Of a stretch of 64,000 nt of DNA, positions 22,391 to 34,237 are shown one piece after another. The DNA lies in contig JAPVLO010000278.1 in the NCBI GenBank assembly GCA_027257055.1, positions 62,001 to 126,000 on the forward strand, given 5' to 3'. Source of the DNA: Cephalopachus bancanus (lineage: Eukaryota; Chordata; Mammalia; Primates; Tarsiidae). The notes under the pieces are model-generated. The model was not told the DNA's origin. It ran no database searches and saw nothing but the letters and a program-made list of their open reading frames with translations. Positions within the stretch are counted from its first letter, which is position 1. Every line of letters starts with the position of its first letter. Made by a program: the position numbers and the translations under genes.

Positions 22391-23660
22391 TCTTCTTCTT
22401 CTATTTGTATAATTCAAGTATTTTCTGTCTTCATACTGTCCTATTAATGCTATAATCTTTCTTAATTCCTTTTATTTCTTTTCCTTTTTCCTCTGAGTAT
22501 ATGTTTTCAATTAATCTGTCTTCAGATACACAGAATTTTTCTTCTCCTTGATCATTTCCGCTATTGAAGTTATCTATTATAGTTTTCATTTCACTCATTG
22601 CATTATTCAGCTTCAGAAATTTGGTCCTTTTATTATTTAAATATTTTAAATTTGTTTCTTATTTTCTTCATTTATTATTTTAATAATTTTGTTGTATTGT
22701 TTTACTGCATTTTGCTGATGTTTGCTGAGGTTCCTTAAAACAATTCTCTTGACTTTTTTATGTCAGGCAGTTTGTATGTCTCAGATATTATGCCGTTTTG
22801 GTGGTAATATGCCCCTTATTTTTTATGTTTCTTGCCTTAGATTGATGTATGAACATTTGCTGGAGCTTTCCCCTATTCCAGATTTTGCAGACTAAGTTTG
22901 GTGTGGAAAATCTTCTACTTGGGAAGGGGATATGAGAGTGCTGATTGGGTGGGTTGAGGAATTATGGGACCAGTGAGGTACAACTACATATTCCTTGTGC
23001 AGCTTTCTCAGCTGAGATGGATGCTGACAAAGATTGCAGGGATAGCCACTGGCCAATACTGTGGCTGTCTCCAAGGGCAGCAAGAGTCATTGGTATCTTT
23101 GATGGTGATGACTGCTAAGATTCTCCCAATTTCTTTTCTCCTACTAGGGAAGTAGTGGCTGAGAATACTCTCTTGGCATTGGTTCTAGCCCTCTTACCTG
23201 TTTGTACTGGCAGTATCTGATGAGTGTCACCTATGAAGCAGCAAGAAAGCAAGGACATGCATGTAGAAAGATGTCTCTGGGTCTCCAAGTGGCAATGAAA
23301 CACGTGTCGCGTATGCAGGCTAGCTTATTGCCATGATTGCTCTGATATTGACATGTGGGCATGCACAGTAAAGCCTGAAAGCCAGTGTCTAAAGGGTGGA
23401 CATTTGCAGGGTGGCCACAGCTTGAGCATCAGCGACATGTCGGACCAGGAGAGGTATCACCTATGGTCCTAAAGGAACACCATAGAGGCTGCCTCTTGGA
23501 GAGAAGTGTGCAGCCAAATCTTCCTCTCTGGGGTTCCCCAGAAGGAGTAAAGGTTGGTTATCTCTGAAGCAAAAGATACCAGTGTTCTCTGTGGAGTAGG
23601 CCACTGGCCATGATGGTTCCTGCTGTGTGTCTAATACTCCTTTTTTGCTCCTTGCAGTTT
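22391..23660 (-). mobile_element. L1 fragment, antisense (ORF1 and 5' UTR side)
   Basis: 22391-22860 is T-rich and reads like antisense L1 ORF1 (for example around 22500-22590). 22860-23660 is GC-richer and reads like antisense L1 5' UTR, the same arrangement as at 26150-27850. The order fits one antisense L1 head. It ends against the antisense LTR at 23666. Confidence 0.5.
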
Positions 23661-23665
23661 CCTGG

Positions 23666-24182
23666 TGTCTCATGTTTGCCCATCTTGTAGTAGCCGAAAG
23701 TTCAATCCAAGAGACCACCAAGAGCCAATTCCAATGAAAATTCAAGAGGGTCTTTATTTCCAAGCTCGAGCCTGGGCCTCTGTTGACAACCGACACAGTG
23801 GAGTACATTCAGAGGCTCTGACTTCTTTAAGCAGATGCCTTTTATGCTTTTACACAAAGGGAGGAGGAGTTTGGGGGGGCTTTCCAGTTGTGTTACCATT
23901 TAATTGGGTAGTAACCTCTGGTGGTCAGCTTAATCGTGGAGGATTGGCTAGCCTGACTTGGGCTGACCTTGGTTCACTAGCTAGGGAAGTTGCAGAGACA
24001 TCTGGAAACTTAGGTGATTACCCCCTTGCACCTGATTGGATGTTGCTAAGGGGAAAGTGAGGTAAGGGAAGGGGTTGAAGCTTGTAACCAGAGCTTTGCA
24101 GTTTTTTCCCATAACTGAAACTTTAAACAGTTACAGGTTATGTTTTAAGACAGAAAATTAAAAATGGCTGTGCTGTTGTTCA
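23666..24182 (-). mobile_element. ERV-type LTR, antisense
   Basis: Read on the minus strand this 0.5-kb block has LTR order. ATTGG on plus at 24035-24039, 23943-23947 and 23903-23907 gives three CCAAT boxes. A CATAAAAGG TATA-like box lies near 23838-23847, an AATAAA signal at 23753-23758, and a U5-like tggtggtctcttgga just after it. The plus-strand ends are TG near 23666 and CA near 24181, but the flanks show no duplication, so borders are provisional. No retroviral genes are attached. It resembles the LTR at 5726-6122 in layout but not obviously in sequence. Confidence 0.6.
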
Positions 24183-24599
24183 CAAGCCGATTACATATTT
24201 ATTGGGTTATAGCATGCTCCTAACCTAAGTCTATGGTATACTCTATTATGGTCCTCTCAATCTCACCAGCAATCTTTTCTGTATGAATATTCTCCTATTA
24301 TTTTGCTTCATTGTGTTGCTGCAGATTCTTTAATGGGCCCTTGATTCCCACAAGAGCTATTTTCATTTGTGAATAGATGTTCATATTTGGTTTACTGTGG
24401 AGGGATGAATGTATCTCCTACTTGTGGTGATATCCCACACCCTCTTAATCAAACTTCCTACATGGATCCACATGCAGTTCTGTTTAATAGAAGATGAAGC
24501 ATAAAAGAAACTACTGTGGAAATGTAGCTTATGATACCTCCATAAAAGGGGGGGATGTTTCTGCTCCCCTCTTCATTTCCATCAGCTTAATCCAGCTCT
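24183..24599. other. Unassigned, probably L1 5' UTR-derived
   Basis: Sequence between the LTR and the next antisense L1. The first half could continue the interrupted antisense L1 5' UTR. A G run lies at 24549-24555. No gene is seen. Confidence 0.3.
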
Positions 24600-27500
24600 T
24601 ATAATGTATTTGAAATGTTGCCATGATTTTTTTTATTTACTATCTCTTGTTAGTATAATTCAAAATCAGAAATGTGATATCTCCAGCTTTATTCTTTTAC
24701 TCAACAATGCTTTGGTTATTTGAGGACTTTTGTGTTTCTATAACCATTTTAGAATTGTTTTTTGTGTTTTTTTAAATGACACTGGAATTTGATAGATTAT
24801 ATTGAATCTGTAGATTAATCTGTCATGTAGATATCTTGACAAGATCCTGTGTTATAAATTCTTTCAATTCATAAACATGGAATGTATTTACATTTACTTG
24901 TATCTTCTTAAATTTTCTTCATCAAAGTTTTATAGTTTTTAGTGTACAAGTATTATACATCTTTGGTTAAGTTAATTCCTAAGTATTTTACTCTTTTTGT
25001 TGCTAATGTGAATGGGACTTTTAAAAAAATTTCCCTTTCAGCCTATGAAAAAGAAATTCACTGTATATCTAAAATGAATCTTTTGTAGACAACATAGATA
25101 TGAAATTTTAAAAATCCATTCAGTCACTCGATGTCTTTTGATTGAGGAGTTTAGTTTACCTTTCAAGTGATTACTGATAGGTAAAGACTTATTATTGCCA
25201 TTTTTTTGTAAGTGTGTATGTTTACAATTATTTTTGTCTTTTCCTCTCTTGCTATATTTGTTATTTAGTTATTTTTGTAGTAATTTGGTTTGATTATTTT
25301 CTCTTTATTTTTTGTGTATCTAATATGGATTTTATTTTGTAGCAATTTTGTAGTTTTATATGTCTTGTATTTATTATTATCTATTTTAATAATTGAACTT
25401 AAGTTCAATTAACATAGAAAAACTTTATACCCTTATGCACCCTATACACACACAAACACTTTGTTTTCTTGAAATCAGAGTTTATTTATTTTTTATATTT
25501 GTGAATTTGTTACCAAAATGTTTGGTCATCATTATTCTCAATAATTTTGTCTTTCAATTTTTATATTAAGATCATGTCTATTTTACACACCACCATTGCT
25601 GTGTTATACTATTTTGTATTTTATTATGTATTATCCTCTACTAGTGAGTTTTATGCTTTTATATATTTTCATGTTGCTGTTTAGCTTGTTTCCAATTCCA
25701 TTTGAAGAATTGCCTTAAACATTTCTTGTAGGGCAGGTCTAATGATAAGGAAAACATTTTTCACAATTCTTTGTCAAGATTTTACATCTCCTTCTTAAAG
25801 GATAACTTTGCAAAGCAAAGTATTCACGGTTGGAGTCTTATCTTTTTATTTCAATACTTTTGAGTATCTCATCTCACTTTCTTCTGGCCTACAAACTTTC
25901 TGCTGAAAATCCGTTGATAATCTTATTAATACCCTTATATATCACCTGTCAAGACCAATCAATTATTTATTTACTTTACTGCTTTTAAAATGCTCTGCTT
26001 TTGACTTCTGACTGTGTAGTGATAATCTGTCTTAGTGTAGCCTTTCTTGTGCTCTGCCTATTTTTAGGTTCTATGGTCTTCTAGAATCTGTACATATACT
26101 TCCTCCCTAGATTTGATTGGTATAATGCTATTTTAAAAATTAAGATTGCTTTTTCTTTCTCTTCCCTCTGAAAAATGTGTATTTTGATTCTCTTGATGGT
26201 GTACCATAAATTCTTCAGGCTTTCTTCACTTTTTTCATATTTTTTATTTTCCATATGGATAATTTCAAGGTTGCTATTTCTTTCTTCTGTTTGATTGAAT
26301 CCACTATTGAAGATCTCTACTGTGTTTTTTATTCAGTTGTTTTTCTTTCCTCAGTTCCAGTTTTGGTGTTTTGTTGGTTTTTTAAAAATGTTTTCTATAT
26401 TTTTGTTGAACTTCTAACTTTGTTCATATATTGATTTTCTGTTAAATCAATTATTTGTGTTCTTTTCTTGCTTTCTGAACTCTTTTAGCACAATTAATTT
26501 GAATTTTTGTCAGGCAGATCATGGATATTCATTTTTTGGAAACAATTTCTGGAAGTTTATCATGTTCCTTTGCTGGTGTCAGTTTCCTTATATTTTTGTG
26601 TTTCTTGTATCCTTGCATTGGTGTCTGCACATGTAAGTAAGCAATCACCTCTTTCAGACTTTACAGACTGCCTTCAGTAGAGAAAGATCTTCACTTGGGG
26701 ATGAGGCATAGGAATATCTATCAAGAAAGGTATGAAGGAGCATGCTGTGGCACTGGGTCTAGTGGTGTGCTGGGCACCAAGTGTGGGGCATACAGTGGCT
26801 TTGCTCTGGGAGGGAGTGACAGTGGCCATTACATGTGTGTCAGTGCTAAAAGCAGTTAAGGAATCCACGGTGGCTGTGAGGGCTATGGGGAATCTCTGCA
26901 TCACATCTATGTTCAGTTGTGAGTGCCAATGGGAAAGCAAGGACTGGAGTTAGTGGTGGAACTAAACTGACTACATATATGCATTTGATGGTGGAGGCTG
27001 GGTTTGGGGGAGGTAGTCAGAACCCCTTGAAGGCACGTGGGTGGCTGTCTGGGTCTTGGGGCTAAGCACTCACAGCAGCACTGGCTGGGGCAGCTGCAGC
27101 AAGTTAGATAGAGGTAGTGGTGGCTCAGGTATCGGAGGTGTGTGAAGGCAAAAATTTGAGTGCTCTTGCATGAGGTTACTTCAGCAGCTGCAAAGGCTAT
27201 TGGTTTTCTCAGTGGGGAAATCGGCTGGGGTCCTCTGTAGAGGAGTCACTGGGGTCCACGGTGGTGAGCCCTATGGGGTCCCAGGCAGTGAATGTGGTGA
27301 GGATCCTGATGGGGTTCTCTGCAGAGCAGGCCACCAGGAGCCGCAGTGGGTTGCACTGTGTGACTGATCCTGATAGCCCCTGCTTTTCTTCACCATTCCC
27401 AGCTGTATTCAGATATCCCAGCTGTACTGATTCCCACAGTTATCCAGGTGGGGTAAAAACAGAAGCAAGTTCTTCAAGCAATAACCTGAAAGCCTTCAGA

Positions 27501-27657
27501 AGCTCATCATGCTCCCTGCTCTCATTTTCCCCCATGAGGGAAACTCACAGGCCAGGCTGGCCAGGGAAATCCCTGTAGGTGTTGAGCTATGTCAGCCTGA
27601 GGCAGCGCTCTTTCCCCCTTTCTCTCTCCCCCTCCCCTTTCTCCCGTGCTTCTTGCA

Positions 27658-27695
<38 letters not shown>

Positions 27696-27850
27696 GTCTC
27701 TCTCTGTCTCTCTCTGTCTCTCAACTGGACTTCTCAACTTCTCTGAGTCATATTAGCTTATGAATAGCTCTCTAATTGTTGTTTTCAGTCATGGGGTGCA
27801 CAGGAGAGGATCTTCTGCTCTGCCAACTTTCTGATGTCACCCTTCTGTTC
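24600..27850 (-). mobile_element. Long L1, antisense (ORF2 part through 5' UTR)
   Basis: 24640-25090 matches antisense L1 ORF2: the tccagctttattctttt block, and a cataaacatggaatg block that matches the familiar warhead-like 'ccatgagcatggaatg' text. 25100-26500 continues upstream, including a tgtagggcaggtctaatgat block and a ctttcttctggcctacaaa block. 26150-26500 reads like antisense ORF1, and 26640-27850 is a GC-richer 5' UTR. The order is that of one nearly full-length but decayed old L1 with large internal losses. Frames such as 26674-26940 and 27170-27578 are shadows. Confidence 0.65.
27655..27722 (+). repeat. (CT)n microsatellite
   Basis: CT repeat with regularly spaced CTGT variants in the 3' half (tctctgtctc). 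It lies inside the antisense L1 5' UTR. Confidence 0.95.
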
Positions 27851-28054
27851 TTTTTATTGTTAAGCTTAATATAATAATTCCTCGTAAATATTTGTGTTTG
27901 TTTCTAGATTGATGTACCTAACCTATTTATGCCACTAGACCATACTTTAAAAATTATCATTTTCAAACATATCATAATAGCAAAAATGGATAAACCAAAG
28001 TTTCAGTGTAACTCTTTTCTTGGCATTATTTTCTTTGTCATCAATTATCTATTG
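27851..28054. other. Unassigned stretch
   Basis: AT-rich, nothing recognised. Confidence 0.4.
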
Positions 28055-28170
28055 ATTTTTGGTCAAATTACTTCACCACTCTAAGCTTCAGTTTCTATAT
28101 TTGTCTAATAAAAAGACTAAAACAAAGCATCTCTAAGTCTCCTTTTAAGTTTAACATTTTTCTATAGTTC
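28055..28170 (+). mobile_element. MIR SINE fragment, sense
   Basis: Contains the MIR core order: a tcaaattacttcaccactct block, a aagcttcagttt block, and a tctaataaaaagactaaa block. These match degraded forms of the conserved ctctgagcctcagttt and atctgtaaaatg segments. Ends are not visible. Confidence 0.55.
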
Positions 28171-31100
28171 TTTGAAACTACAGAAAATTTTTATTACACT
28201 TTATTTCAAATTGATATGCAGGAGGGACTGTATCCATGGAAACCCTATAGCTTAGTGACTTGGGACATGTACATCAGTCCCCATATTGCCTTTGAACAAC
28301 TTAAAGGCTTTGCCTGCTGGGCAAGTTTCCACTTAAAGACAACAAAAATAATAAATGATGTAAAAAATACAATTTAAATTTCTTTAAATGATTTGCCTGT
28401 CGATTCTATATTAAAGATACAAAGTTAGGAATAAATTGCAAAATACTTTATTTTCCTCTAAAATACAACCAAATATCCAAACTATTTTCTGTTAAAACAC
28501 ATGTGCACTTTAAAAAATTATTAGCCCAGATGGACACCAAAGATTGATAGTTGTGTTCTAGAAGACTCATTTGAGAGAAGGTGAAGTTAAACTCCCAGCC
28601 CATGGGATTGCCCTAAACGTAGAGAAACCAGGCTAAAGAAAATTCTCACCAGATTGTTTTTTTTCTTTTTGGAAGTTGAAACACAAGCTACTGTACTGCA
28701 TGGAGATGTGGGTTTTAGAATTTTTAGTGTCTGGAAAGATGTGTGTACTTAAATTGGGAATAAGAACATCTAGAAGCTTTGAGGGCATTCATCAGGTTTA
28801 AAGTAATCCAAATGGATTTGATTCATGCTTAATAGGTCTGGAGCCAGGGTTAAAACTGCAGATGTTCAAGGGGGAAACAAAAGACTCGTTTTTCTTATAG
28901 TTTAAGTTCCCTTAAATTTATTGAAGAGTTAACTGTAAAATAATTCCATCTTCACTGGAATTTAATTTCTGGGGCAGCAACTGGACAAAATGTGGTAATT
29001 CTGGAGTTTGTTAATTTGTACACAATGGTTCGAAAAACTCTCTCAGCTGGTTCGAGTTCTCAGACCTCTGTTGTGCACCCTCAGAACCCTGTGTTCATCT
29101 CCATCATAGCACTTCACTTCGTCTAACATTTTTGTTAGTTACTCTTGGAAGCTCAAACCAGAATTTACAACTCTGCTTACAGGAATAGAAAACTCACAGA
29201 ACTAAAGTGATTAGTGGATCTGCATCTGATTTAGGAAACTGAAAATGCACAACATGATGAGACTATTTTGGTAGAATATTGAGGATGCAAAACATATTAT
29301 TCATGCCAAGACTGGTGTATATCTCTCATTTCTTTGTGTCACCTTATTGATTGAACATATCTCTGTCATGGAACTTTATAAAAACCATTGTCAAAGCTTC
29401 AGTCTGAGTCTCTCTTTACTAAATCCTCTTGCTTCTCCATCTCTTTCTGCAAGTATCAGACCTGATCTTATTCTCAGTTCTCTCTTGACTACTCCCATCC
29501 CTCCTTCATTTATTTTTTTAGTTATTGAACCTAAATCAAACCTTTGCATTTCTGACTCCAACTTGGCATCTGTTTCCCAGGAGGCCCTGACAAGCAGGAT
29601 ATGAATTAAATGAAGTGTATTTTCCTAGGCTGAATTTTCAGTTTTAATCATTTTTCCTTGAATTTTATATAAGATGACAAACAATATAAAACTCTGTACT
29701 CTTCAGACACTGTGATTAGATACACTGCATGGCATTAAAGTTCAGCAGTTTTCAATTTTAGCCTCTTCCATATGGTATTAATTAAAAATCTTAGGTCACC
29801 TTAATTAATTCTTAAACAAATATTAAATGACCTAGGATCATTTACTTATCAAGTTGAAGAACCACTCAGTAACTTAAAGTCTTTAAGTACAGAAAGGCCA
29901 ATGCAAAGCCAACATGGCCCGGGTAGCCAGGGTCTTTCTCAAAGACTTGAACTGGAGTTAATGAGAAAAGACAGAAAGGGAAAAGAGAGCCCAAGTTTTA
30001 ACATGAATTTAACTGGATCTCCTTGTTCAAAGTCTGGTAGAAACATCTTCTAAACATGTATTCCTCTATTGTTTAAAATCAGTTTTCACTTTATCCTGAC
30101 AAATACAATTTCTCTGACCACATCTTGATGACCCATCCTAACATTTAAACTGTGAATGTCCTTATAGTTTAAGATGAAGACTATGAAATGACTCACTTTA
30201 TTTAAGATATTATTGATTTTTTATGCTGACTTCAAAGAATATTTGATCATGCTTTTGGAAAAGAGAACTGATATATTTTGGGACAGAATTTTTGTTTCTT
30301 TTTTTATGCATCTTTATTCTTGGCTGAACTTATAACCTTAAAAAATAATACTTATATGCCTGTGGTGACCCTTTATGCTGCATTTTTTAATATATAAATC
30401 AACTTAGCTCATTACACTTTTTCAAAATTTGTTTCCAATTGACTTTTCCAAACTTTCCTTTCAAGTGTGGCCACACTCTCCACCACACACCTTTCTAAAT
30501 TTTGGTTCCATTATATAGATTGGGTGTTGGTTATTTAGCTAAAGACTCATTTAGCTAAAGGCTAAAGGCAAAATACAGTTACCAAAAATAAGTTATTAAG
30601 GAAGCAGAAAGTCTTCAACTTATGCTCCTTCCAGGATGTCTATAATTTTTTTAGGCTCTAACATTTTTGCACAAATATATTTTATTCCAGTATCTTCTAG
30701 ATATTTTTCATTAACTTTTAATAACAGTTATTCCATGTCAATTTCTGTTTCCAAAACTTCTTGTGAAGTTCATAATTCTCTCTTATACAACCTAAACACA
30801 ATGTAGAGTGAATTACAAAAGCCAATTTTCTTTTGACTTGTTTTGGTCAGTAACATAGTTTCTCAAACACTAAGATGGTACACAGTCACTTTCTGCATTC
30901 TAGTATTTTCAATAAGATGAGCTATTTATAACTCAGAAAATCTCCTTGATATTTACATCTTTTGATGCTGAAGTAGTCAGAAAACTTTCATGTTTCTATT
31001 TTCTATATCTTAAGATGTGTAACAAAGAAACAACTAATATTTAAAGTTTGCTTATTTTATTGACATTTCTATCTTCTTCAAGTTTTCCTTTGTACTAGAC

Positions 31101-31586
31101 AGCTAGAAGATAACTGGAGATTACCTTTCACATTTTTGTATTTTACCTGATTATATGCTGTGAAGAAATTGTAGGTACAAGAAAAAAACAAATATGATGT
31201 CTGATCAGTGTTAATCACCTGCAAGTGCAATGCAGTTAAAAACTTCGCCAGCCTACAAAAAGTTAGCTGACTCTTGGCATGACATTGTTCTAAGTCCTTG
31301 CCTCTCCACGTGCAGTTTAATCCAATCATACTTTACTTTAAAATGCGGTATACATTTCTCATATACAATTTAATATTTTAACGTCATTAAATATATGCTC
31401 CCCCAAACTTGCGTGGTTGGAATAGATAAACTGTATTTTTCAGGGTGCCGGGCTAGAATGGAACACAGCAATAAAACTGTAGGGATTTAATTAGCATCTG
31501 CTACACAAATGCATGAATGGATGAACAAAAGGATCAGTGAATATGGTAGCAAAAACAGTTTTCCAAGGATGTGAACAGGTAATGTT
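28171..31586. other. Unassigned stretch, AT-rich
   Basis: About 3.4 kb of AT-rich, unique-looking DNA. A serine/leucine-rich 85-codon frame at 29347-29604 and an 83-codon reverse frame at 31078-31329 have no recognisable features. No Alu or clear L1 is present, and no RNA gene is recognised. Confidence 0.45.
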
Positions 31587-31956
31587 AAATAATATTACGC
31601 AGCCATAAAAAAGAACAAAATCATGAATTTTGCAGCAACCTGGATGGAACTAGAGTCTATAATACTGAGTGATCTCTCACAGAAACAAAGATCTGAGTAT
31701 CACATGTTCTCACTCATATAGTGGACCTTGAACATCCAATGTAATATTATAAGAAAATAACTGACAGTGGTGGGAAACTATGGGGGGGAGGAGAAGGGAG
31801 ATGGGACTAATCGTAGTAAATATCTGTCTGGGGATGGGGAGACACCTCTTATCAACAAGGGTGCCTGAATGAAGCATATTTGTATACCTAACCTTTAACT
31901 GCACCCCACAATATCATAATAAAACATATTGATAATAATAATAATAATAATATTTT
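31587..31956 (+). mobile_element. L1 3' end, 5'-truncated, sense, young subfamily
   Basis: Begins inside the last ORF2 part (cagccataaaaaagaaca at about 31600) and runs through the same 3' UTR seen at 11123-11269. It includes ggggatggggagacacctct and an actgcaccccacaatatcat end, then a tail made of (ATA)n. aaataatatt flanks it at about 31587-31596 and again inside the tail near 31946-31955, a likely duplication although tail-like. Little decay suggests a recent insertion. Confidence 0.85.
31930..31953 (+). repeat. (AAT)n tail microsatellite
   Basis: Short run of ATA/AAT triplets that replaced the poly(A) tail of the L1 3' end. Confidence 0.85.
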
Positions 31957-31989
31957 GCGTTTATAAATCTATGGAATCATAATGCGATG

Positions 31990-32200
31990 GATAAAGATCA
32001 TCAGGTGTGGTGTCTGACACACTGGGTTTAAGAGTTACTCTCTGTGGCCTAACTAGCACAAATAATTTAAGTCTTTTAACCACAGTTTGTCTTTAATTTA
32101 TAAAATTAGAATAACTGCTTCACCTCCACGGCAAGGTTTCCAAAGAATCAAAGGATAAAATATATGTGGAAGAAAAGTTGCTGTGTAAACTCTCAAGTAC
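31990..32200 (+). mobile_element. MIR SINE fragment, sense
   Basis: Order of words fits MIR: ggtgtggtgtctgacacac, then a ttaagtcttttaaccacagttt block, then ttataaaattagaataa. These match the core and the tctgtaaaatggggataa part. Borders are approximate. Confidence 0.55.
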
Positions 32201-32590
32201 TAAAGAATCAATAATTTTCTTCTGTTATTCTAGTAACAAAAAACCCCAATGTTGCTGCAAGGTCATCTGGAGGTATCTAGGCAGTACCACCCCAGGAGAC
32301 TGATTTTCAGAGGGTTGAATTGTTTAACTCTCTATGAAGCTGAATTTTACTTGACCCATAGACACAGAGAGCTCCCACACCATTTTATGAGACAATTTTA
32401 CCAAACAACCAAAATGTCAGACCAAACAATACAGTACCAGGAATCACTCACCTGTCATAAACATAGTCATAATTGTATTGTTGCTACAATGACTCTTTTT
32501 AAATCTGCCTCTTTTCCTCCCAAGAGAAATCTAGAAGAGGCACCAAGTTTTTTAAAGAGAAGCCTGGACAGATAAAGCAGAACACAAAAC
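32201..32590. other. Unassigned stretch with a 108-codon open frame
   Basis: A plus-strand frame at 32249-32575 has mixed composition but no family features that I know. It ends beside the retroposon-like block that follows. It may be part of the same insertion or chance. Confidence 0.35.
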
Positions 32591-32599
32591 CAGATTCAG

Positions 32600-32876
32600 A
32601 CAAGAAGGGAAAGGCTACTCCGAGAGAGGCTGTCCTTCATAGAGACCCGGGCTCACCAGGGGTGGTGGTGTAGGGAGACGCAAAGAACCGGTGCTCAGGG
32701 AGTGAGGGTCAGTAGATTCCCCATCCTCGGTGGGCCCTGCCAGCCAGGGCTGCCAGGAGACAGGCAAAGTGTTTTAAAATAGTTAAGGGGCAACCTCCTA
32801 GAGTCCCCTCCCACTGTGGGAGCTTTTCTGTCCTCTCAATAAATCCTGCTTTCTAAACAAAACAAAACAAAACAGT
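32600..32876 (+). mobile_element. Polyadenylated LTR-like retroposon
   Basis: GC-rich block ending in an R/U5-like segment: a cccactgtgggagcttttct block, AATAAA at 32839-32844, then an (A)nC-interrupted tail at 32856-32874 only about 12 bases after the signal. The 3' end looks like a cleaved, polyadenylated transcript that was copied back into DNA. The AATAAA context recalls the R region of retroviral LTRs. The 5' border and target duplication are not clear. Alternatives are a processed pseudogene 3' UTR or a composite SINE. Confidence 0.45.
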
Positions 32877-33744
32877 TACACTGTATTCCATCAAGCTCTC
32901 AATTTCTACCACTTATGTAGGTAAATAGTTGTTTAATATAAGATAAGATAAGATAATATGTCTTTTATAATGCCCCTAGCATTTGCATGGAGGTGTGCTA
33001 ACCCTGGGAATTAGAGCTAATTTGCATTTCCTTGCAGTTACCAGGCAGCTAGACCCTGATTAGATTGTAGAAGATCTAGAAATCCCAAGTGGACTCATGA
33101 GTCATTGAGCTACCATCAGGTTTCTGGAAGCTTCAGAGGAGTGAGTAAAAACAGGCACGAAGTGGGATGACACTGTGTCCAGCTGTTTGGTCAGAAAAAG
33201 CTCTGGTGGGAGGTCACTCAGCTCCAATTCCTCACAGAATCATCCACGAGCCCCGCCTGAGGACTGGAAGCAAGGGAAAGGGAGGAACTCAGGAAGCTTC
33301 AGGGCCATTTGGTGCATGTGACTGCTGGTGTTCCAGGCAAGAATTGCACACTAGATAATGTCTCATTCACTGTTTAGGAGAACCCTGGTACTTATTTCAA
33401 GTAATATTTAGAGTTGAGCTCCATTAAAAATACTTGCTTTGAGAAATTCCTTTAGAAAGGATTGTGCTTATTATTCTTATTATTTTAAAGTAATCCCTGC
33501 CCTTTGCCTTTAATGTTTGGTTGTATCCTTGAGGTTGAAGACTGTGTTTCTATGAAGGCTGTCCAAAACGCAGAGGCCAAGGCTGTTCGTGTGTGTAATT
33601 GTTGCACTGAAGACAAAGAGGAGACACGACTTTTTCACAAGGGCCGAGAAAAGCAACCTCTGGTTTTCTGAGTAGCTCCTAGAGTCCTTACTGAGGCCCC
33701 TCACAAATAGAATTTTCCCATATTGTGCATGAGAACTCTAGACT
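32877..33744. other. Unassigned stretch with regulatory-looking motifs
   Basis: Unique-looking. It holds three AGATAA words at 32941-32956 and two ATTTGCAT octamers (listed separately). No coding gene is recognised. Confidence 0.4.
32938..33027 (+). promoter_or_regulatory. GATA and octamer motif cluster (putative)
   Basis: Three tandem AGATAA words (GATA-factor consensus) at about 32941-32956, followed by POU-type octamers ATTTGCAT at 32981-32988 and 33020-33027. The motifs are exact, but function is unproven. Short motif matches are common by chance, and the AGATAA run may simply be a microsatellite. Confidence 0.2.
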
Positions 33745-34027
33745 GAGGCCAGACACAGTGGCTCACACCTGTCATCCTAGCACTTTGAGAGGCAGAGACG
33801 AAAGGATAACCTGAGCCCAGGGGTTCAAGACCAGCCTGGGCAACATGGCAAGTCCTCATCTCTACAACAAACCAAGAAAAATCAGCCAGGCATGGTGGCA
33901 CGTTCCTGTACTTCCAGCTAAATGGAAGGCTGAGGCTGAAGGATCGCCTGAGGCCAGCAGGTCAAGGATGTGGTTGCCATGAACATGCCACTGCACTCCA
34001 ACCTGAGCAACCATGAGATTCCGAATC

Positions 34028-34076
<49 letters not shown>

Positions 34077-34080
34077 CTAG
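33736..34080 (+). mobile_element. Older Alu SINE, sense, with (AG)n tail
   Basis: Alu body from about 33745 to 34030, more diverged than the others, with ggccagacacagtggctcac and cagcctgggcaacatgg intact. So it keeps the ordinary ancestral left arm instead of the local signature. The A tail has become an AG repeat at 34031-34074. ctctag at 33736-33741 and 34075-34080 may be the target duplication. Confidence 0.88.
34031..34074 (+). repeat. (AG)n microsatellite in an Alu tail
   Basis: Pure AG run of about 44 bases. It gives the SLSLSL reverse-strand frame that is only a shadow. Confidence 0.95.
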
Positions 34081-34199
34081 CCTCAACCATTTACATAACT
34101 ACCCTTGGATCCATATCTTCTCACCCCCACCCCCTGCATCTTGTCCCTACTCCTTATACCATTAATTTGCCAAGAGAGTAGACTTTGGGTGCTCTTACT

Positions 34200-34237
34200 A
34201 CACACACAGACACACATACACACACACACACACACAA
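34200..34237 (+). repeat. (CA)n microsatellite
   Basis: CA repeat of about 37 bases with CAGA and CATA interruptions at its start. Confidence 0.93.

Noticed and set aside
27509..27763. Frames with SLSLSL and RERERE runs
   Set aside because: They are translations of the CT microsatellite.
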